Shown piece by piece: positions 41,002 to 52,051 of a stretch of 64,000 nt of DNA (its first letter is position 1; every line of letters begins with the position of its first letter). Both the position numbers and the translations under genes were made by a program. The stretch is from the NCBI RefSeq assembly GCF_014269205.2, contig NZ_JABWRY020000001.1:3968001-4032000 (forward strand), in the 5' to 3' direction. The notes beneath the pieces were generated by a model. It searched no databases and was not told where the DNA came from. It saw only the letters and a program-made list of their open reading frames with translations. This stretch comes from Pseudomonas kermanshahensis. Its GTDB lineage: Bacteria; Pseudomonadota; Gammaproteobacteria; Pseudomonadales; Pseudomonadaceae.

Positions 41002-42672
41002 ATGAGCCTGCAACTGAGCTTTGCCCACGCCAGCGCCACCGGCCCCCGCGCGGAAAACCAGGATGCCCTGCGCCTGGTCACCCCGGCGCCGGAGCTGGCC
41101 GCCAGCAAGGGCTACCTGTTCGCCCTCGCCGACGGTGTCAGCCAATGCGCCGATGGCGGCCTGGCCGCACGGGCCAGCCTGCAGGCGCTGGCCTTGGACT
41201 ACTACGCCACGCCCGCCACCTGGAGCGTGGCACAGGCGCTGGACCGCCTGCTGCTGGCGCAGAACCGCTGGCTGCGCGCCCAGGGCAGCGGCCAGCCGCT
41301 GTTGACCACACTCAGCGCACTGGTGCTGCGCGGTCGGCGCTTTACCCTGGCGCATGTCGGCGACTGCCGCGTCTACCGCTGGCACCACGGCCGCCTGCAG
41401 TGCCTGAGCGAAGACCACGTGTGGGATCAACCGGGCATGCAGCATGTGCTCAAACGCGCACTAGGGCTGGACCAGCACCTGTTGGTCGATTACCTGGAAG
41501 GCGAACTGCAGGCAGGCGAGTGCTTCGTGCTCTTGAGCGATGGGGTCTGGGCCAGCCTGGGTGACCAGCACATCCAGTCGGTCTTGCGCGAGCAGCCCGA
41601 CCTGCAACAGGCGGCCGACACTCTGGTTGCCAGCGCCCACCTCAATGGCAGCCAGGACAACGCCAGCGCCTTGTTGGTGCAGGTTGAACAACTGGGGCCG
41701 ACCAACCTGGGCGATACCTTGGCACAGCTGCAGCAGTGGCCTGTGCCCGGCCCCCTTCGCGAAGGCCAAGTGATCGATGGCTGGCAGATCGAGACGCTGC
41801 TCTCGCACAGCCGCCAATCCCTGCTGTACCGGGCACGCGACGGCCACGGCCACGCATGGCTGCTCAAGACCCTGCCCGCTGCCCGCGAGCAGGAGCCCGG
41901 GGCGGCGCAAGGGCTGCTGATGGAAGAGTGGTTCCTGCGCCGGGTGGCCGGGCGGCACTTCCCTGAACTGCACGTCGCCAGCCAGCGCCAGCACCTGTAC
42001 TACGTGATGCGCGAATACCCCGGCCAAAGCCTTTCGGCGCTGCTCAACGAGCACGGGCCGCTGCCGCTGGCGCAGTGGCTGGAAATGGCCCGTCAACTGC
42101 TGCAAGCCGTCGGCGTGCTGCATCGGCGCAACTTGCTGCACCGCGACATCAAGCCAGAAAACCTGCACCTGGGCGCCGATGGCCAACTGCGCCTGCTGGA
42201 CTTCGGTTTGGCCTACTGCCCTGGTCTGTCCGAAGACCCGCAGCACGAGCTGCCCGGCACGCCCTCCTTCATCGCCCCGGAAGCCTTCGAAGGCCAGCCC
42301 CCCAGCCCGCGGCAAGACCTCTATGCCGCCGGCGTGACGCTCTACCACCTGCTGACCGGGCACTACCCCTATGGCGAAGTGGAGCCGTTCCAGCGGCCAC
42401 GCTTCGGCCAGCCGGTCAATGCCTCGCGCTATCGCCCTGACCTGCCGGAATGGTTGCAGCACAACCTGCTGCAAGCGGTGGCGGCCGATCCGGCGCACCG
42501 CTTTGAAACCGCTGAACACTGGTTGCTGCTGCTCGAACGCGGCGACCGCCAGGATGCGCCCAATCGCCCCCGGCCGCTGCTGGAGCGCGAACCGCTGAAA
42601 GTCTGGCGCACCCTGGCCCTGCTGTCCCTGCTGTGTAACCTGATACTGCTGCTCACCCTGCTCAAAGGCTGA
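41002..42672 (+). CDS. PP2C phosphatase - Ser/Thr kinase fusion protein
   Basis: 556 residues; ATG at 41002 with GAGGCGCCCC ahead, 9 bp after nasA. The N-terminal PP2C-type phosphatase (about 1-230) has SATGPRAENQDALRLV, ALADGVSQCADGG and LSDGVW with the metal Asp residues. The protein kinase domain (about 255-505) has HRDIKPENLHL near 380, DFGLAYCPG and GTPSFIAPEAF; the catalytic Asp, DFG Asp and APE are present. The C-terminus is one membrane helix (TLALLSLLCNLILLLTLLKG). Opposing activities in one membrane protein, linked to nasA, suggest phosphorylation control of nitrate uptake or assimilation; targets are unknown. Confidence 0.93.
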   Translation: MSLQLSFAHASATGPRAENQDALRLVTPAPELAASKGYLFALADGVSQCADGGLAARASLQALALDYYATPATWSVAQALDRLLLAQNRWLRAQGSGQPLLTTLSALVLRGRRFTLAHVGDCRVYRWHHGRLQCLSEDHVWDQPGMQHVLKRALGLDQHLLVDYLEGELQAGECFVLLSDGVWASLGDQHIQSVLREQPDLQQAADTLVASAHLNGSQDNASALLVQVEQLGPTNLGDTLAQLQQWPVPGPLREGQVIDGWQIETLLSHSRQSLLYRARDGHGHAWLLKTLPAAREQEPGAAQGLLMEEWFLRRVAGRHFPELHVASQRQHLYYVMREYPGQSLSALLNEHGPLPLAQWLEMARQLLQAVGVLHRRNLLHRDIKPENLHLGADGQLRLLDFGLAYCPGLSEDPQHELPGTPSFIAPEAFEGQPPSPRQDLYAAGVTLYHLLTGHYPYGEVEPFQRPRFGQPVNASRYRPDLPEWLQHNLLQAVAADPAHRFETAEHWLLLLERGDRQDAPNRPRPLLEREPLKVWRTLALLSLLCNLILLLTLLKG

Positions 42673-42698
42673 GCCGCCTTGCCGATGAGGAAACGTTG

Positions 42699-43442
42699 AT
42701 GAATGCAAAAGTCTGGCTGGTCGGTGCTGGCCCTGGTGACCCCGAACTGCTGACCCTCAAGGCCGTGCGTGCACTGCAGCACGCCCAGGTGGTGATGATC
42801 GACGACCTGGTGAACCCCGCCGTGCTGGAGCATTGCCCGCAGGCACGGGTGATTGCCGTAGGCAAGCGCGGTGGCTGCCGCTCCACGCCGCAGGCCTTCA
42901 TCCAGCGCCTGATGTTGCGCCATGCGCGCCAGGGGCGATGCGTGGTACGCCTCAAGGGCGGCGACCCGTGCATCTTCGGCCGGGGTGGCGAAGAAGCCGC
43001 CTGGCTGCAAGGCCATGGCATCGAGGTCGAGCTGGTCAACGGCATCACGGCAGGCTTGGCGGGGGCGACGCAATGCGGCATATCACTGACGTCTCGCGGG
43101 GTGAGCCGCGGCGTGACGCTGGTAACCGCACATACCCAGGATGACAGCGAACTGAACTGGGCGGCGCTGGCGCTGGGTGGTACGACGCTGGTGGTGTACA
43201 TGGGTGTTGCGCGGCTGGAGCAAATTCGCCAAGGGCTGCTGCAAGGTGGCATGGCGCCCCATATGCCGGTGGCGATGATCGAGAATGCGTCATTGCCGCA
43301 GCAGCGTGAGTGCCGCAGTGATGTGCAGGGGATGGTTGACGATGCGCGGGCATTCGGGCTCTGCAGCCCGGCAATTCTGGTGATTGGCGAGGTGGTTGGG
43401 GTTGCTCAGGCACAGCTGATGGAATGGTCAGCCGCTGGCTAG
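42699..43442 (+). CDS. cobA: Uroporphyrinogen-III C-methyltransferase
   Basis: 247 residues from the ATG at 42699 with GATGAGGAAACGTTG. SUMT makes precorrin-2 from uroporphyrinogen III, the branch point to siroheme (cofactor of assimilatory nitrite reductase) and cobalamin. Family motifs: WLVGAGPGDPELLTLKAV at the start, VVRLKGGDPCIFGRGGEE near 80 and the GITAGLAGATQCGISLT region near 113. There is no CysG-type dehydrogenase domain, so it is a single-function SUMT. It ends the nas transcription unit; a terminator lies 64 bp further. Confidence 0.95.
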   Translation: MNAKVWLVGAGPGDPELLTLKAVRALQHAQVVMIDDLVNPAVLEHCPQARVIAVGKRGGCRSTPQAFIQRLMLRHARQGRCVVRLKGGDPCIFGRGGEEAAWLQGHGIEVELVNGITAGLAGATQCGISLTSRGVSRGVTLVTAHTQDDSELNWAALALGGTTLVVYMGVARLEQIRQGLLQGGMAPHMPVAMIENASLPQQRECRSDVQGMVDDARAFGLCSPAILVIGEVVGVAQAQLMEWSAAG

Positions 43443-43505
43443 CGGCGTGTTGCTTGTGCTGGCCTCTTCGCTGGCAAGCCAGCACCCATTAAATCGCAGG
43501 CAAAG

Positions 43506-43531
43506 AAAAACCCGGCCGAGGCCGGGTTTTT
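43506..43531. terminator. Bidirectional terminator between cobA and oprF
   Basis: AAAAACCCGGC / GCCGGGTTTTT with loop CGAG. Symmetric A and T runs allow use by cobA (+) and oprF (-), whose ends converge here. Confidence 0.93.
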
Positions 43532-43549
43532 CATGAAGCATCGAACCAA

Positions 43550-44587
43550 TTACTTGGCTTGGGCTTCTACTTGCGCTTCAACGCGACGGTTAACAGCGCG
43601 ACCTTCTTCGGTGGCGTTGTCAGCAACCGGACGGGTCTCACCGTAGCCAACCGAGTCAACACGGCTCGATTCTACGCCGTACTGCTGGGTCAGGACTTGC
43701 TTAACAGCGTTGGCACGACGCTCGGACAGCTTCTGGTTGTAAGCGTCTGGACCTACGGAGTCAGTGTGACCTTCAACCACGGTGGTGGTTTGTGGGTACT
43801 GCTTCATGAAGTCAGCCAGGTTCTTGATGTCGCCGTAGCTGTTTGGCTTGACGACCGACTTGTCGAAGTCGAACTTGACGTCCAGCTCAACACGAACGAC
43901 TTCGGCAACAGCCGGGCAGCCGTCGGCGTCAACGGTAACGTTGGCCGGGGTGTCTGGGCACTTGTCGACGTTGTCGCACACGCCGTCATTGTCGCTGTCG
44001 GAGCAGACTTCAGCTACTGGAGCCGGAGCTGGAGCAACTTTGCCACCGCTGCCACCGAAGTTCAGACCAACACCAACGGATGGGCCCCACTCGGTGTTGC
44101 CGTTGTCGATGTTGTACATGGCTTCAACGCCAGCACGGGCGAAGAACATGTCGGTGATGTACCACTTGGCGCCAGCGCCAACGTTGGCGAAGGTGGAGTG
44201 GTCGCGGCCGCTACGGGTAGCTTGGCCCAGGCTCTCGTGAGCGAAACCAGCAGAAACGTACGGACGCAGAGCATCGCCTACGGTACCGAAGTGGTAGGTA
44301 GCGTCGAGCTTGGCTTTGGAACCTTTGATGTCTTTGTTGAAGACTTCACCACGAGCGTTGTGAGTCTCGTTGTAGCCCAGGTCCAGGGAGACGTCGTCGG
44401 TCAGGAAGTAACCGAGGCGAACACCAGGATTGGTGCCGTCGTTCTTGAAGTTACGCTCGCTGTCGTAGTACTGCTTGGTAACGTTACCTTCGATTTCGAC
44501 TGCGCCTTGGCCTTGAGCCAGAACGCCGAACGAAGTAGCGGCTACGAGCGAGCCAATGGCCAAGCCCAAGGTGTTTTTCAATTTCAT
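43550..44587 (-). CDS. oprF: Outer membrane porin OprF (OmpA family)
   Basis: 345 residues. Signal peptide at 1-24 (MKLKNTLGLAIGSLVAATSF, cleavage after LAQ or GVLA). An eight-stranded beta-barrel domain (25-185) is followed by a Pro/Ala linker (VAPAPAPVAE), a Cys-containing thrombospondin-type calcium loop (DSDNDGVCDNVDKCPDTP) and a C-terminal OmpA peptidoglycan-binding domain with TTVVEGHTDSVGPDAYNQKL and SERRANAVKQVL. OprF is the main porin and structural protein linking outer membrane and peptidoglycan. Ribosome binding site GGGGATTTAACGG. It lies 111 bp downstream of sigX and is partly SigX-dependent in P. aeruginosa. Confidence 0.98.
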   Translation of the reverse strand: MKLKNTLGLAIGSLVAATSFGVLAQGQGAVEIEGNVTKQYYDSERNFKNDGTNPGVRLGYFLTDDVSLDLGYNETHNARGEVFNKDIKGSKAKLDATYHFGTVGDALRPYVSAGFAHESLGQATRSGRDHSTFANVGAGAKWYITDMFFARAGVEAMYNIDNGNTEWGPSVGVGLNFGGSGGKVAPAPAPVAEVCSDSDNDGVCDNVDKCPDTPANVTVDADGCPAVAEVVRVELDVKFDFDKSVVKPNSYGDIKNLADFMKQYPQTTTVVEGHTDSVGPDAYNQKLSERRANAVKQVLTQQYGVESSRVDSVGYGETRPVADNATEEGRAVNRRVEAQVEAQAK

Positions 44588-44698
44588 CCGTTAAATCCCC
44601 ATCTGGTGATAGTTAAGCAGTCCCACCAACAACAAGGGGGACAACTCGACGGCTAGTCTAGCAGAACTCGCCGATTCGTTAGAGATTATTGCACGCGC

Positions 44699-45289
44699 TT
44701 AAGTTTCATCCAGCCCGTGAAATTTCTCTCGAAGCTTGTCTAGCGCGCGCTTGTAACGCATTTTCGTCGCGCTCAGGCCCATGTGCATGATATCCGCGAT
44801 TTCCTGAAATTCCAGCTCCGCGACAAATCGCAGCACCAGGATTTCCCGATCGATCGGGTTCACATGCACGAGCCATTTGTCCAGCCCGCCTTTTTCTTCG
44901 GGTTTGGGTGCCTTGTCTTCGGACGCCTCTTCAATAGGGTCCAGACTCAAGGCATCCATCAACCGACGTTTGCGTCGCTCCTTGCGGTACTGGGTAATGC
45001 ACTCGTTGTAGGTGATGCTGTAGAGCCAGGTCTTGAACTTCGATTTACCTTCGAAGTTTTTCAGCCCGTATAGCACTTTCAGCATCACTTCCTGACAGAC
45101 ATCGTCGGCATCCCGGTCGTTCCCCAAATAACGTGCACAGACGTTGAACAGGGTCCGCTGGTAGCGCCGCATGAGCTCCTCATAGGCGCGGGTAACGTGG
45201 TACAGCTCCTCATGCGAACGCGCCACCAACTCTTCGTCGGTGAGCTCGCGGGGGTCATAACGCATGGGCGGCGAATGAACTTTATTCAA
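44699..45289 (-). CDS. sigX: ECF sigma factor SigX
   Basis: 196 residues using a TTG start at 45289 (reading MNKVHSPPMRYDPREL); this matches the N-terminus I recall for P. aeruginosa SigX, while an ATG at 45265 would give 188 residues. Both have weak ribosome binding sites, suggesting limited translation. The region 2 segment RTLFNVCARYLGNDRDADDV with FEGKSKFKTWLYSITYNECI, and region 4 with REILVLRFVAELEFQEIADI, are clear. No anti-sigma gene follows; activity is thought to be linked to the channel CmpX upstream. It controls envelope, fatty acid and oprF genes. Confidence 0.94.
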   Translation of the reverse strand: MNKVHSPPMRYDPRELTDEELVARSHEELYHVTRAYEELMRRYQRTLFNVCARYLGNDRDADDVCQEVMLKVLYGLKNFEGKSKFKTWLYSITYNECITQYRKERRKRRLMDALSLDPIEEASEDKAPKPEEKGGLDKWLVHVNPIDREILVLRFVAELEFQEIADIMHMGLSATKMRYKRALDKLREKFHGLDET

Positions 45290-45325
45290 AACGGATCTGG
45301 CCGACAGTCAGGTCAATGTCGCCGC

Positions 45326-45343
45326 TCGACCCCGTGGGGTCGA
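45326..45343. repeat. Perfect 8-bp palindrome upstream of sigX
   Basis: TCGACCCC-GT-GGGGTCGA, 37 bp before the sigX start codon and 36 bp after the cmpX stop (both minus strand). The 2-bp centre makes it a DNA palindrome rather than a good RNA hairpin. It may be an operator or part of the sigX promoter region; no protein is known to me for it. Confidence 0.5.
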
Positions 45344-45378
45344 TTTCGCGGCGGCATACATTAACAGCTTTTGTGCGG

Positions 45379-46203
45379 TTAGCGGCTATTGACACGCTGC
45401 TCAAGCAACACGCGGTTAGACAGCGACACCAGTTCGCCATCATCGGTCAACAGCGTCGTCTTCACCGTGCCGATTTCCTCGATATGCCCTTCGACCTCTC
45501 CAATCCGCACCTGCTGGCCGACTTGGTACAGCTCGCGCACGTAGATGCCGGCCAGAATTTGCCCAGCGATTTCGCGGCTACCGAGGCCCATGGCCAAGGC
45601 AACGGCCAGACCAACGGTAATCAGCCCGATGACGATCACATGGTTCAGCAGGTCGGTCTTGACCTCGAGCTGGCTGATGGCCACCGAGATGCTGATGATG
45701 ATCACCAGGCCTTGGGTGATACGCCCAATGCCAGCGGAATACTCAAGGCCAATGCCTTCGGCTGCACCGCGAACCAGGCCATTAGCCACCTGCGCCAGCA
45801 GCACGCCGGCCAGCAGCACCAGCGCCGCGCCGAACACTTTAGGCAGGTACAGGGCGAGCATGTCGAGGGTCGCCGACACCCGCTCAAGGCCCAGCGATTC
45901 AGCGGCCGAGACGAGGAAGATCAGCAACACGAACCAGTAGACGATCTTGCCGATCAGGGTCGATATCGGCACCTGGATGCCACCCCGGCTCAACATCTTG
46001 GTTAGCCCGGTACCGGCCATCAGGCGGTCCAGGCCAAGCTTGGCGAGCAATTTGGAGAGCAGCGCATCAAGCAGCTTGGCCACCACGAAACCGAGCAGCA
46101 CCACCACCAGCGCGCCGAACAGGTTAGGGATGAAGTTCGCCACCTTGGTCCAAAGGGCCGTCATGGCAGTGACCAGGCTTTGGGTCCAGAGATCCAGTTC
46201 CAT
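45379..46203 (-). CDS. cmpX: Mechanosensitive-channel-like protein CmpX
   Basis: 274 residues from the ATG at 46203 (MELDLWTQSLV). Several membrane helices (about 20-45, 80-105, 115-145, 160-185, 190-215) are followed by a small MscS-like beta domain (YQVGQQVRIGEVEGHIEEIG and SNRVLLEQRV). The conserved partner of sigX in pseudomonads; loss of CmpX changes SigX activity and membrane properties in P. aeruginosa. It starts 2 bp after the crfX stop, so they are coupled. Confidence 0.92.
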   Translation of the reverse strand: MELDLWTQSLVTAMTALWTKVANFIPNLFGALVVVLLGFVVAKLLDALLSKLLAKLGLDRLMAGTGLTKMLSRGGIQVPISTLIGKIVYWFVLLIFLVSAAESLGLERVSATLDMLALYLPKVFGAALVLLAGVLLAQVANGLVRGAAEGIGLEYSAGIGRITQGLVIIISISVAISQLEVKTDLLNHVIVIGLITVGLAVALAMGLGSREIAGQILAGIYVRELYQVGQQVRIGEVEGHIEEIGTVKTTLLTDDGELVSLSNRVLLEQRVNSR

Positions 46204-46205
46204 AT

Positions 46206-46469
46206 TCAATCGGCCTTATCTGCTTTGCTGCCGCTGGCAGCGTTGCGGGTAGAGTTTCTACGCACGGGCGCAACATGCGCCGAGCCATTGTTGACGGCAA
46301 TCAGCAGCGCCTGGCTCCAACGGCCAAGCAGGCTGAACAGATCACCCGCACCGACCTGGCGGTTGGCGGTTTTCAGCACACGACCCAAGCAGGCGGCGTC
46401 ATCTCGGTCCTGGCCGGACGGTGACGCCTTGAGCAGGTCGCGCAGGGATTCTTCAAACGGATCGTGCAT
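46206..46469 (-). CDS. crfX: Small CrfX protein
   Basis: 87 residues from the ATG at 46469 with CGCGAGGTGCCC. The N-terminal part (MHDPFEESLRDLLKASPSGQ) and middle (LKTANRQVGAGDLFSLLGRW) are helical; the C-terminus is basic and low-complexity (STRNAASGSKADKAD). The name comes from position: the gene is always between cmaX and cmpX near sigX-oprF. Molecular function is not known. It overlaps no other gene and is almost contiguous with cmpX. Confidence 0.88.
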   Translation of the reverse strand: MHDPFEESLRDLLKASPSGQDRDDAACLGRVLKTANRQVGAGDLFSLLGRWSQALLIAVNNGSAHVAPVRRNSTRNAASGSKADKAD

Positions 46470-46567
46470 GGGCACCTCGCGCAGTATCAGCAAGAGACGA
46501 GATGGCACAGCGATGGGTCACACATCGCCTTGGGACGAATGTTTCAAAATGAACGAGCGTTGGATTC

Positions 46568-46649
46568 TTCGCGGGCAAGCCCGCTCCCACAGTGACCGCA
46601 CTGCAAGATAAATCTGTGCGAAACCTGTGGGAGTGGGCTTGCCCGCGAA
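46568..46649. repeat. REP pair (class B)
   Basis: Arms 46568-46591 and 46626-46649 share GCGGGCAAGCCCGCTCCCAC with one difference. It lies between cmaX (ending at 46675) and crfX on the same strand. Confidence 0.87.
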
Positions 46650-46674
46650 GAGGCCAGTACAGGTCAATAGCCAT

Positions 46675-47670
46675 TCACACCCACCGCAAGCGTCGGAACA
46701 GCCACCACTGCCCCACCGCCAAGCCCAGCACCAGCAGGCTGGCGAACAGGAAGCCATATGGGCTGTTCGACCCCGGAATACCGCCGACGTTGATGCCGAG
46801 CAGCCCGGTGACGAAGCTCATGGGCAGGAAAATACAGGTGATGATGCCGAAGCGGTACATGGTCCGGTTCATCCGCTCGCTGCGGCGCCGGTCCTCGCTC
46901 TCAAGCACCAGCGCGGCCCGCTCGCGGGTCAGCTCGAGCTCTTCGAGGTAGCGGATCAGGCTGTTGTTCAACTCGTTCCAGTAGTCAGCATCGGCATCGG
47001 CGAACCAGCTCCACTTGCTGCGTGACAGCTGGGCGTAGATTTCACGCTGCGGCGCCAGAAAACGCCGCAGGCCAGCGGCCCGACGGCGGATCTGCTGCAG
47101 GCTGCCCTGCTCTGGAGTGTACCGTTCGTCGGATTCGACCTTTTCTTCTTCGAGATCGACCAGTTCGGACAGGTCGCTGACCAGGCCCTGGACCTTTTCG
47201 GTCAGCAGTTCTCCCATCAACAGCAACAACTCGGAAGCCGACTTCGGCCCCCTGCCCTCGCTGAGCAACTGCAGAATCTCGTCGCTGGCCCGCAGCGGCC
47301 GCAGGCGCAGCGAGATGACCCGCTGCGCCTCGGCGAAAATGCGTACCGAAACCATGTCTTCAGGTTCGGCGCCCGGATTGAGGTTGACCCCGCGCAAAAA
47401 CAGCAACAACTGTTCATCCACCAGCGGCAGCAAGCGCGGCCGGGTGTTTTCTTCCAGCAGCAAATCGCAGGCAAACTCGCTCAGGCCGCTGTCGCGCAGC
47501 AGCCAGGTACGGGTTTGCGGGTGGCTGCGGTCCCAGTGCAGCCAGAGGCTTTCCTGGGGGTGCAGTTGCAGGTCGTCCAGTTCGGTACGGGCAATCGAGC
47601 GCGCGCCGCCTTTGCCATCGAGCACCAGGGCATGCACCAGCCCCCACTGCGCGTTGTCTTCCTCGAACAT
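46675..47670 (-). CDS. cmaX: CorA/ZntB-family metal ion transporter CmaX
   Basis: 331 residues from the ATG at 47670 with GGAGCTTTG. The long cytoplasmic N-terminal domain (about 1-265) is followed by two C-terminal membrane helices with the signature LLGINVGGIPGS between them. GIN in place of GMN, and the following GIPG, place it with ZntB-like zinc transporters rather than classical CorA Mg channels. In P. aeruginosa the gene in this position is cmaX. Homopentamer in the inner membrane. Direction of zinc movement is not settled in the family. Confidence 0.92.
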   Translation of the reverse strand: MFEEDNAQWGLVHALVLDGKGGARSIARTELDDLQLHPQESLWLHWDRSHPQTRTWLLRDSGLSEFACDLLLEENTRPRLLPLVDEQLLLFLRGVNLNPGAEPEDMVSVRIFAEAQRVISLRLRPLRASDEILQLLSEGRGPKSASELLLLMGELLTEKVQGLVSDLSELVDLEEEKVESDERYTPEQGSLQQIRRRAAGLRRFLAPQREIYAQLSRSKWSWFADADADYWNELNNSLIRYLEELELTRERAALVLESEDRRRSERMNRTMYRFGIITCIFLPMSFVTGLLGINVGGIPGSNSPYGFLFASLLVLGLAVGQWWLFRRLRWV

Positions 47671-47697
47671 CAAAGCTCCATCAGCGCGTGCGGCGCA

Positions 47698-48189
47698 TCA
47701 CTCCGGCATTTTCAGCGGGCTTGGCGAAACCAGCACGCCATTGTTGTCGGCATATACGTATTCACCCGAGCGGAAGGTCACGCCGGCGAAGGTCACCGGC
47801 ACGTCGAGCTCGCCGATGCCGCGCTTGTTGCTCTTTTTCGGGTGGCTGGCCAGGGCCTGCACGCCGACGTCGGTCTGGATCAGGATGTCCACGTCGCGTA
47901 CGCAGCCGTAGATCACCAGGCCTTCCCAGCCATTTTTGGCAGCTTTCTCGGCCAGCATGTCGCCCAGCAGCGCACAGCGCAGCGAACCGCCGCCGTCGAC
48001 CACCAGCACCTTGCCCTTGCCGTCGAGTTCGACCTGCTCCTTGACCAGCGAGTTGTCTTCGAAGCATTTGAGGGTGACGATTTGGCCGCCGAACGAATCG
48101 CGGCCGCCGAAGTTGCTGAACATGGGTTCGAGCACCTGGACCAGGTCTGGGTAGGCGTCGCAGAGGTCGGGCGTTACGTAATGCTGCAT
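47698..48189 (-). CDS. rraA: RraA-family regulator of RNase E / aldolase-like protein
   Basis: 163 residues, ATG at 48189 with a perfect AGGAGCTTCCC. The RraA fold is recognised by [20 protein letters not shown] near 31, [20 protein letters not shown] near 75 and [20 protein letters not shown] near 100. E. coli RraA binds and inhibits RNase E; members with the G-x20-R-D motif can also have HMG/CHA aldolase activity, and the older name MenG was wrong. It stays 27 bp upstream of cmaX. Confidence 0.93.
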   Translation of the reverse strand: MQHYVTPDLCDAYPDLVQVLEPMFSNFGGRDSFGGQIVTLKCFEDNSLVKEQVELDGKGKVLVVDGGGSLRCALLGDMLAEKAAKNGWEGLVIYGCVRDVDILIQTDVGVQALASHPKKSNKRGIGELDVPVTFAGVTFRSGEYVYADNNGVLVSPSPLKMPE

Positions 48190-48292
48190 GGGAAGCTCCT
48201 GTCAGTCACAACGAAAGCGGGTGTGGGCCAAGGCTACACCGGAGAGGCTGTCGCAGTCATCCAGGACTGAGTGGTCAGCTTGTGCCTGTACC

Positions 48293-48385
48293 GGCCCTTT
48301 CGCGGGCAAGCCCGCGCCTACAGGAATACCACTGGCCTAGGAGCTGCAGTGATCCTGTGGGAGCGGGCTTGCCCGCGAAAGGGCC
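48293..48385. repeat. REP pair (class B)
   Basis: The 33-bp arms 48293-48325 and 48353-48385 share GGCCCTTTCGCGGGCAAGCC and its complement. It sits between the hydrolase gene and rraA. Confidence 0.87.
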
Positions 48386-48403
48386 AGTAAAGGCCGCACA
48401 GAA

Positions 48404-49396
48404 TCAGCTGGCCAACACAGGCTCCGCCATCACAATCGATGCATGCACGGGCACCAAGGGGTCCCTCAACCAGCGCTCCACCAACGGCCAGACCTGAGCC
48501 TGGGCCGCCTTGCTGACCAGCATGTCGACATGCCCGAACGCCTCGAAACCTTCCTCGCGCCCCAGCCGCAGAAACTGCTTGCGCGACCCGCCCAACTGCT
48601 CGAACAGCTTGCGGCAAGCCCATACAGGGTCCTGGAAGTCGCCCGCGCCGGCCACGGCCAGCACCGGCACATCGACCCGTGCAAGCCCGGCCCACCAGTC
48701 ATTGTCCTTGTCGCCAAAGCGCCCGAACAGGCCATGCCAGCGCATGCTTTCAAGGGCCAGGCCGATCGGCTCGTCCTCGGGGCCACGCTTTAAGCGCTGC
48801 CCCGGAATCTGCCGCCAGCGCTTGAGCAAAAACTTCGCCCCCCACACCACCGGCGGCACTTTCAAGGGCCAGTACACGCGGCTGACCTGGGTGCCGAAGA
48901 ACGCCGCGCTGGCAACTTGCTCAGGCGGCAAATACCCGCCACCCAGTGCGGCGGCCAGGGTGGTACCGCCCAGGGAATGGCCAACCCAGTGCGGCGCCTG
49001 GCCGGCCTGCTCCTGAACGAATGCAGCAACCAAGGGCAAGTCATCGCGGGCATAGTCGGCGACACGGTTGTGCTGCCACTGGCGATTGCGCGGCGACAGG
49101 CCATGGCCACGCATTTCTGGGATCCACACATCAAAACCTGCGCGGGCGAGAAACGCGCCCAGGCCGATGCCTTTGGGCGAATACCAGAAACGGCGGTTGG
49201 AGAAACTGCCGTGCAAGAGAATGACCGGTACGCCCTGGGCGCCTGGCTGGTCGGCCAACCCAAGGCGGGTCACGGCCAGCTCGACGCTCGGGTCGGGGCT
49301 GTTGCCTGCCTTGATCCGGTACACGTCCTCGCTCAAGTCGCCTCGGCGCTCTGCGCTGAGCAAGGCCACGGGAAATAAAGTGCTACTGCTATGCAT
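48404..49396 (-). CDS. Alpha/beta hydrolase
   Basis: 330 residues from the ATG at 49396. The fold is marked by the oxyanion segment VILLHGSFSNRRFWYSP near 68, nucleophile elbow HWVGHSLGGTTLAAAL near 145 (Ser), and a late FEAFGHVDMLVSK with the catalytic His near 295; the acid is probably Asp in VAGAGDFQDPVW near 260. No signal peptide is evident. This gene accompanies ppsA and rraA in pseudomonads (an EstX-type esterase in P. aeruginosa). The natural substrate is unknown. Confidence 0.88.
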   Translation of the reverse strand: MHSSSTLFPVALLSAERRGDLSEDVYRIKAGNSPDPSVELAVTRLGLADQPGAQGVPVILLHGSFSNRRFWYSPKGIGLGAFLARAGFDVWIPEMRGHGLSPRNRQWQHNRVADYARDDLPLVAAFVQEQAGQAPHWVGHSLGGTTLAAALGGGYLPPEQVASAAFFGTQVSRVYWPLKVPPVVWGAKFLLKRWRQIPGQRLKRGPEDEPIGLALESMRWHGLFGRFGDKDNDWWAGLARVDVPVLAVAGAGDFQDPVWACRKLFEQLGGSRKQFLRLGREEGFEAFGHVDMLVSKAAQAQVWPLVERWLRDPLVPVHASIVMAEPVLAS

Positions 49397-49498
49397 AAGG
49401 TTGCTTGGTGCACAAAAAAGGGCGGGAACCATTACTGGAACTCGCCCTGGATAAAACCAGGCGGGAGCGCGCCAGACGCGCCCCCGCAATTCACTGCA

Positions 49499-51874
<2,376 letters not shown>

Positions 51875-52051
51875 GGTGATCTCTCCACTAACTGTGTTGG
51901 AAAAGCTCAAAGGCGCCCGCCTGTCTGCTTTGACTTGGCCGGGCGTTTGTGGCCTGTACCTGGAAAATAAGTGAGAATGCCGACAGCCGCATTCGGCAAA
52001 CCGAACTTATCATATCCAAGAAACGTCATCAGCTTAAGGCCCAGGGTGCAA

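Noticed and set aside
43559..44656. 365-residue plus-strand ORF opposite oprF
   Set aside because: Shadow of oprF; Val/Gly-rich without motif, and it crosses the oprF ribosome binding site.
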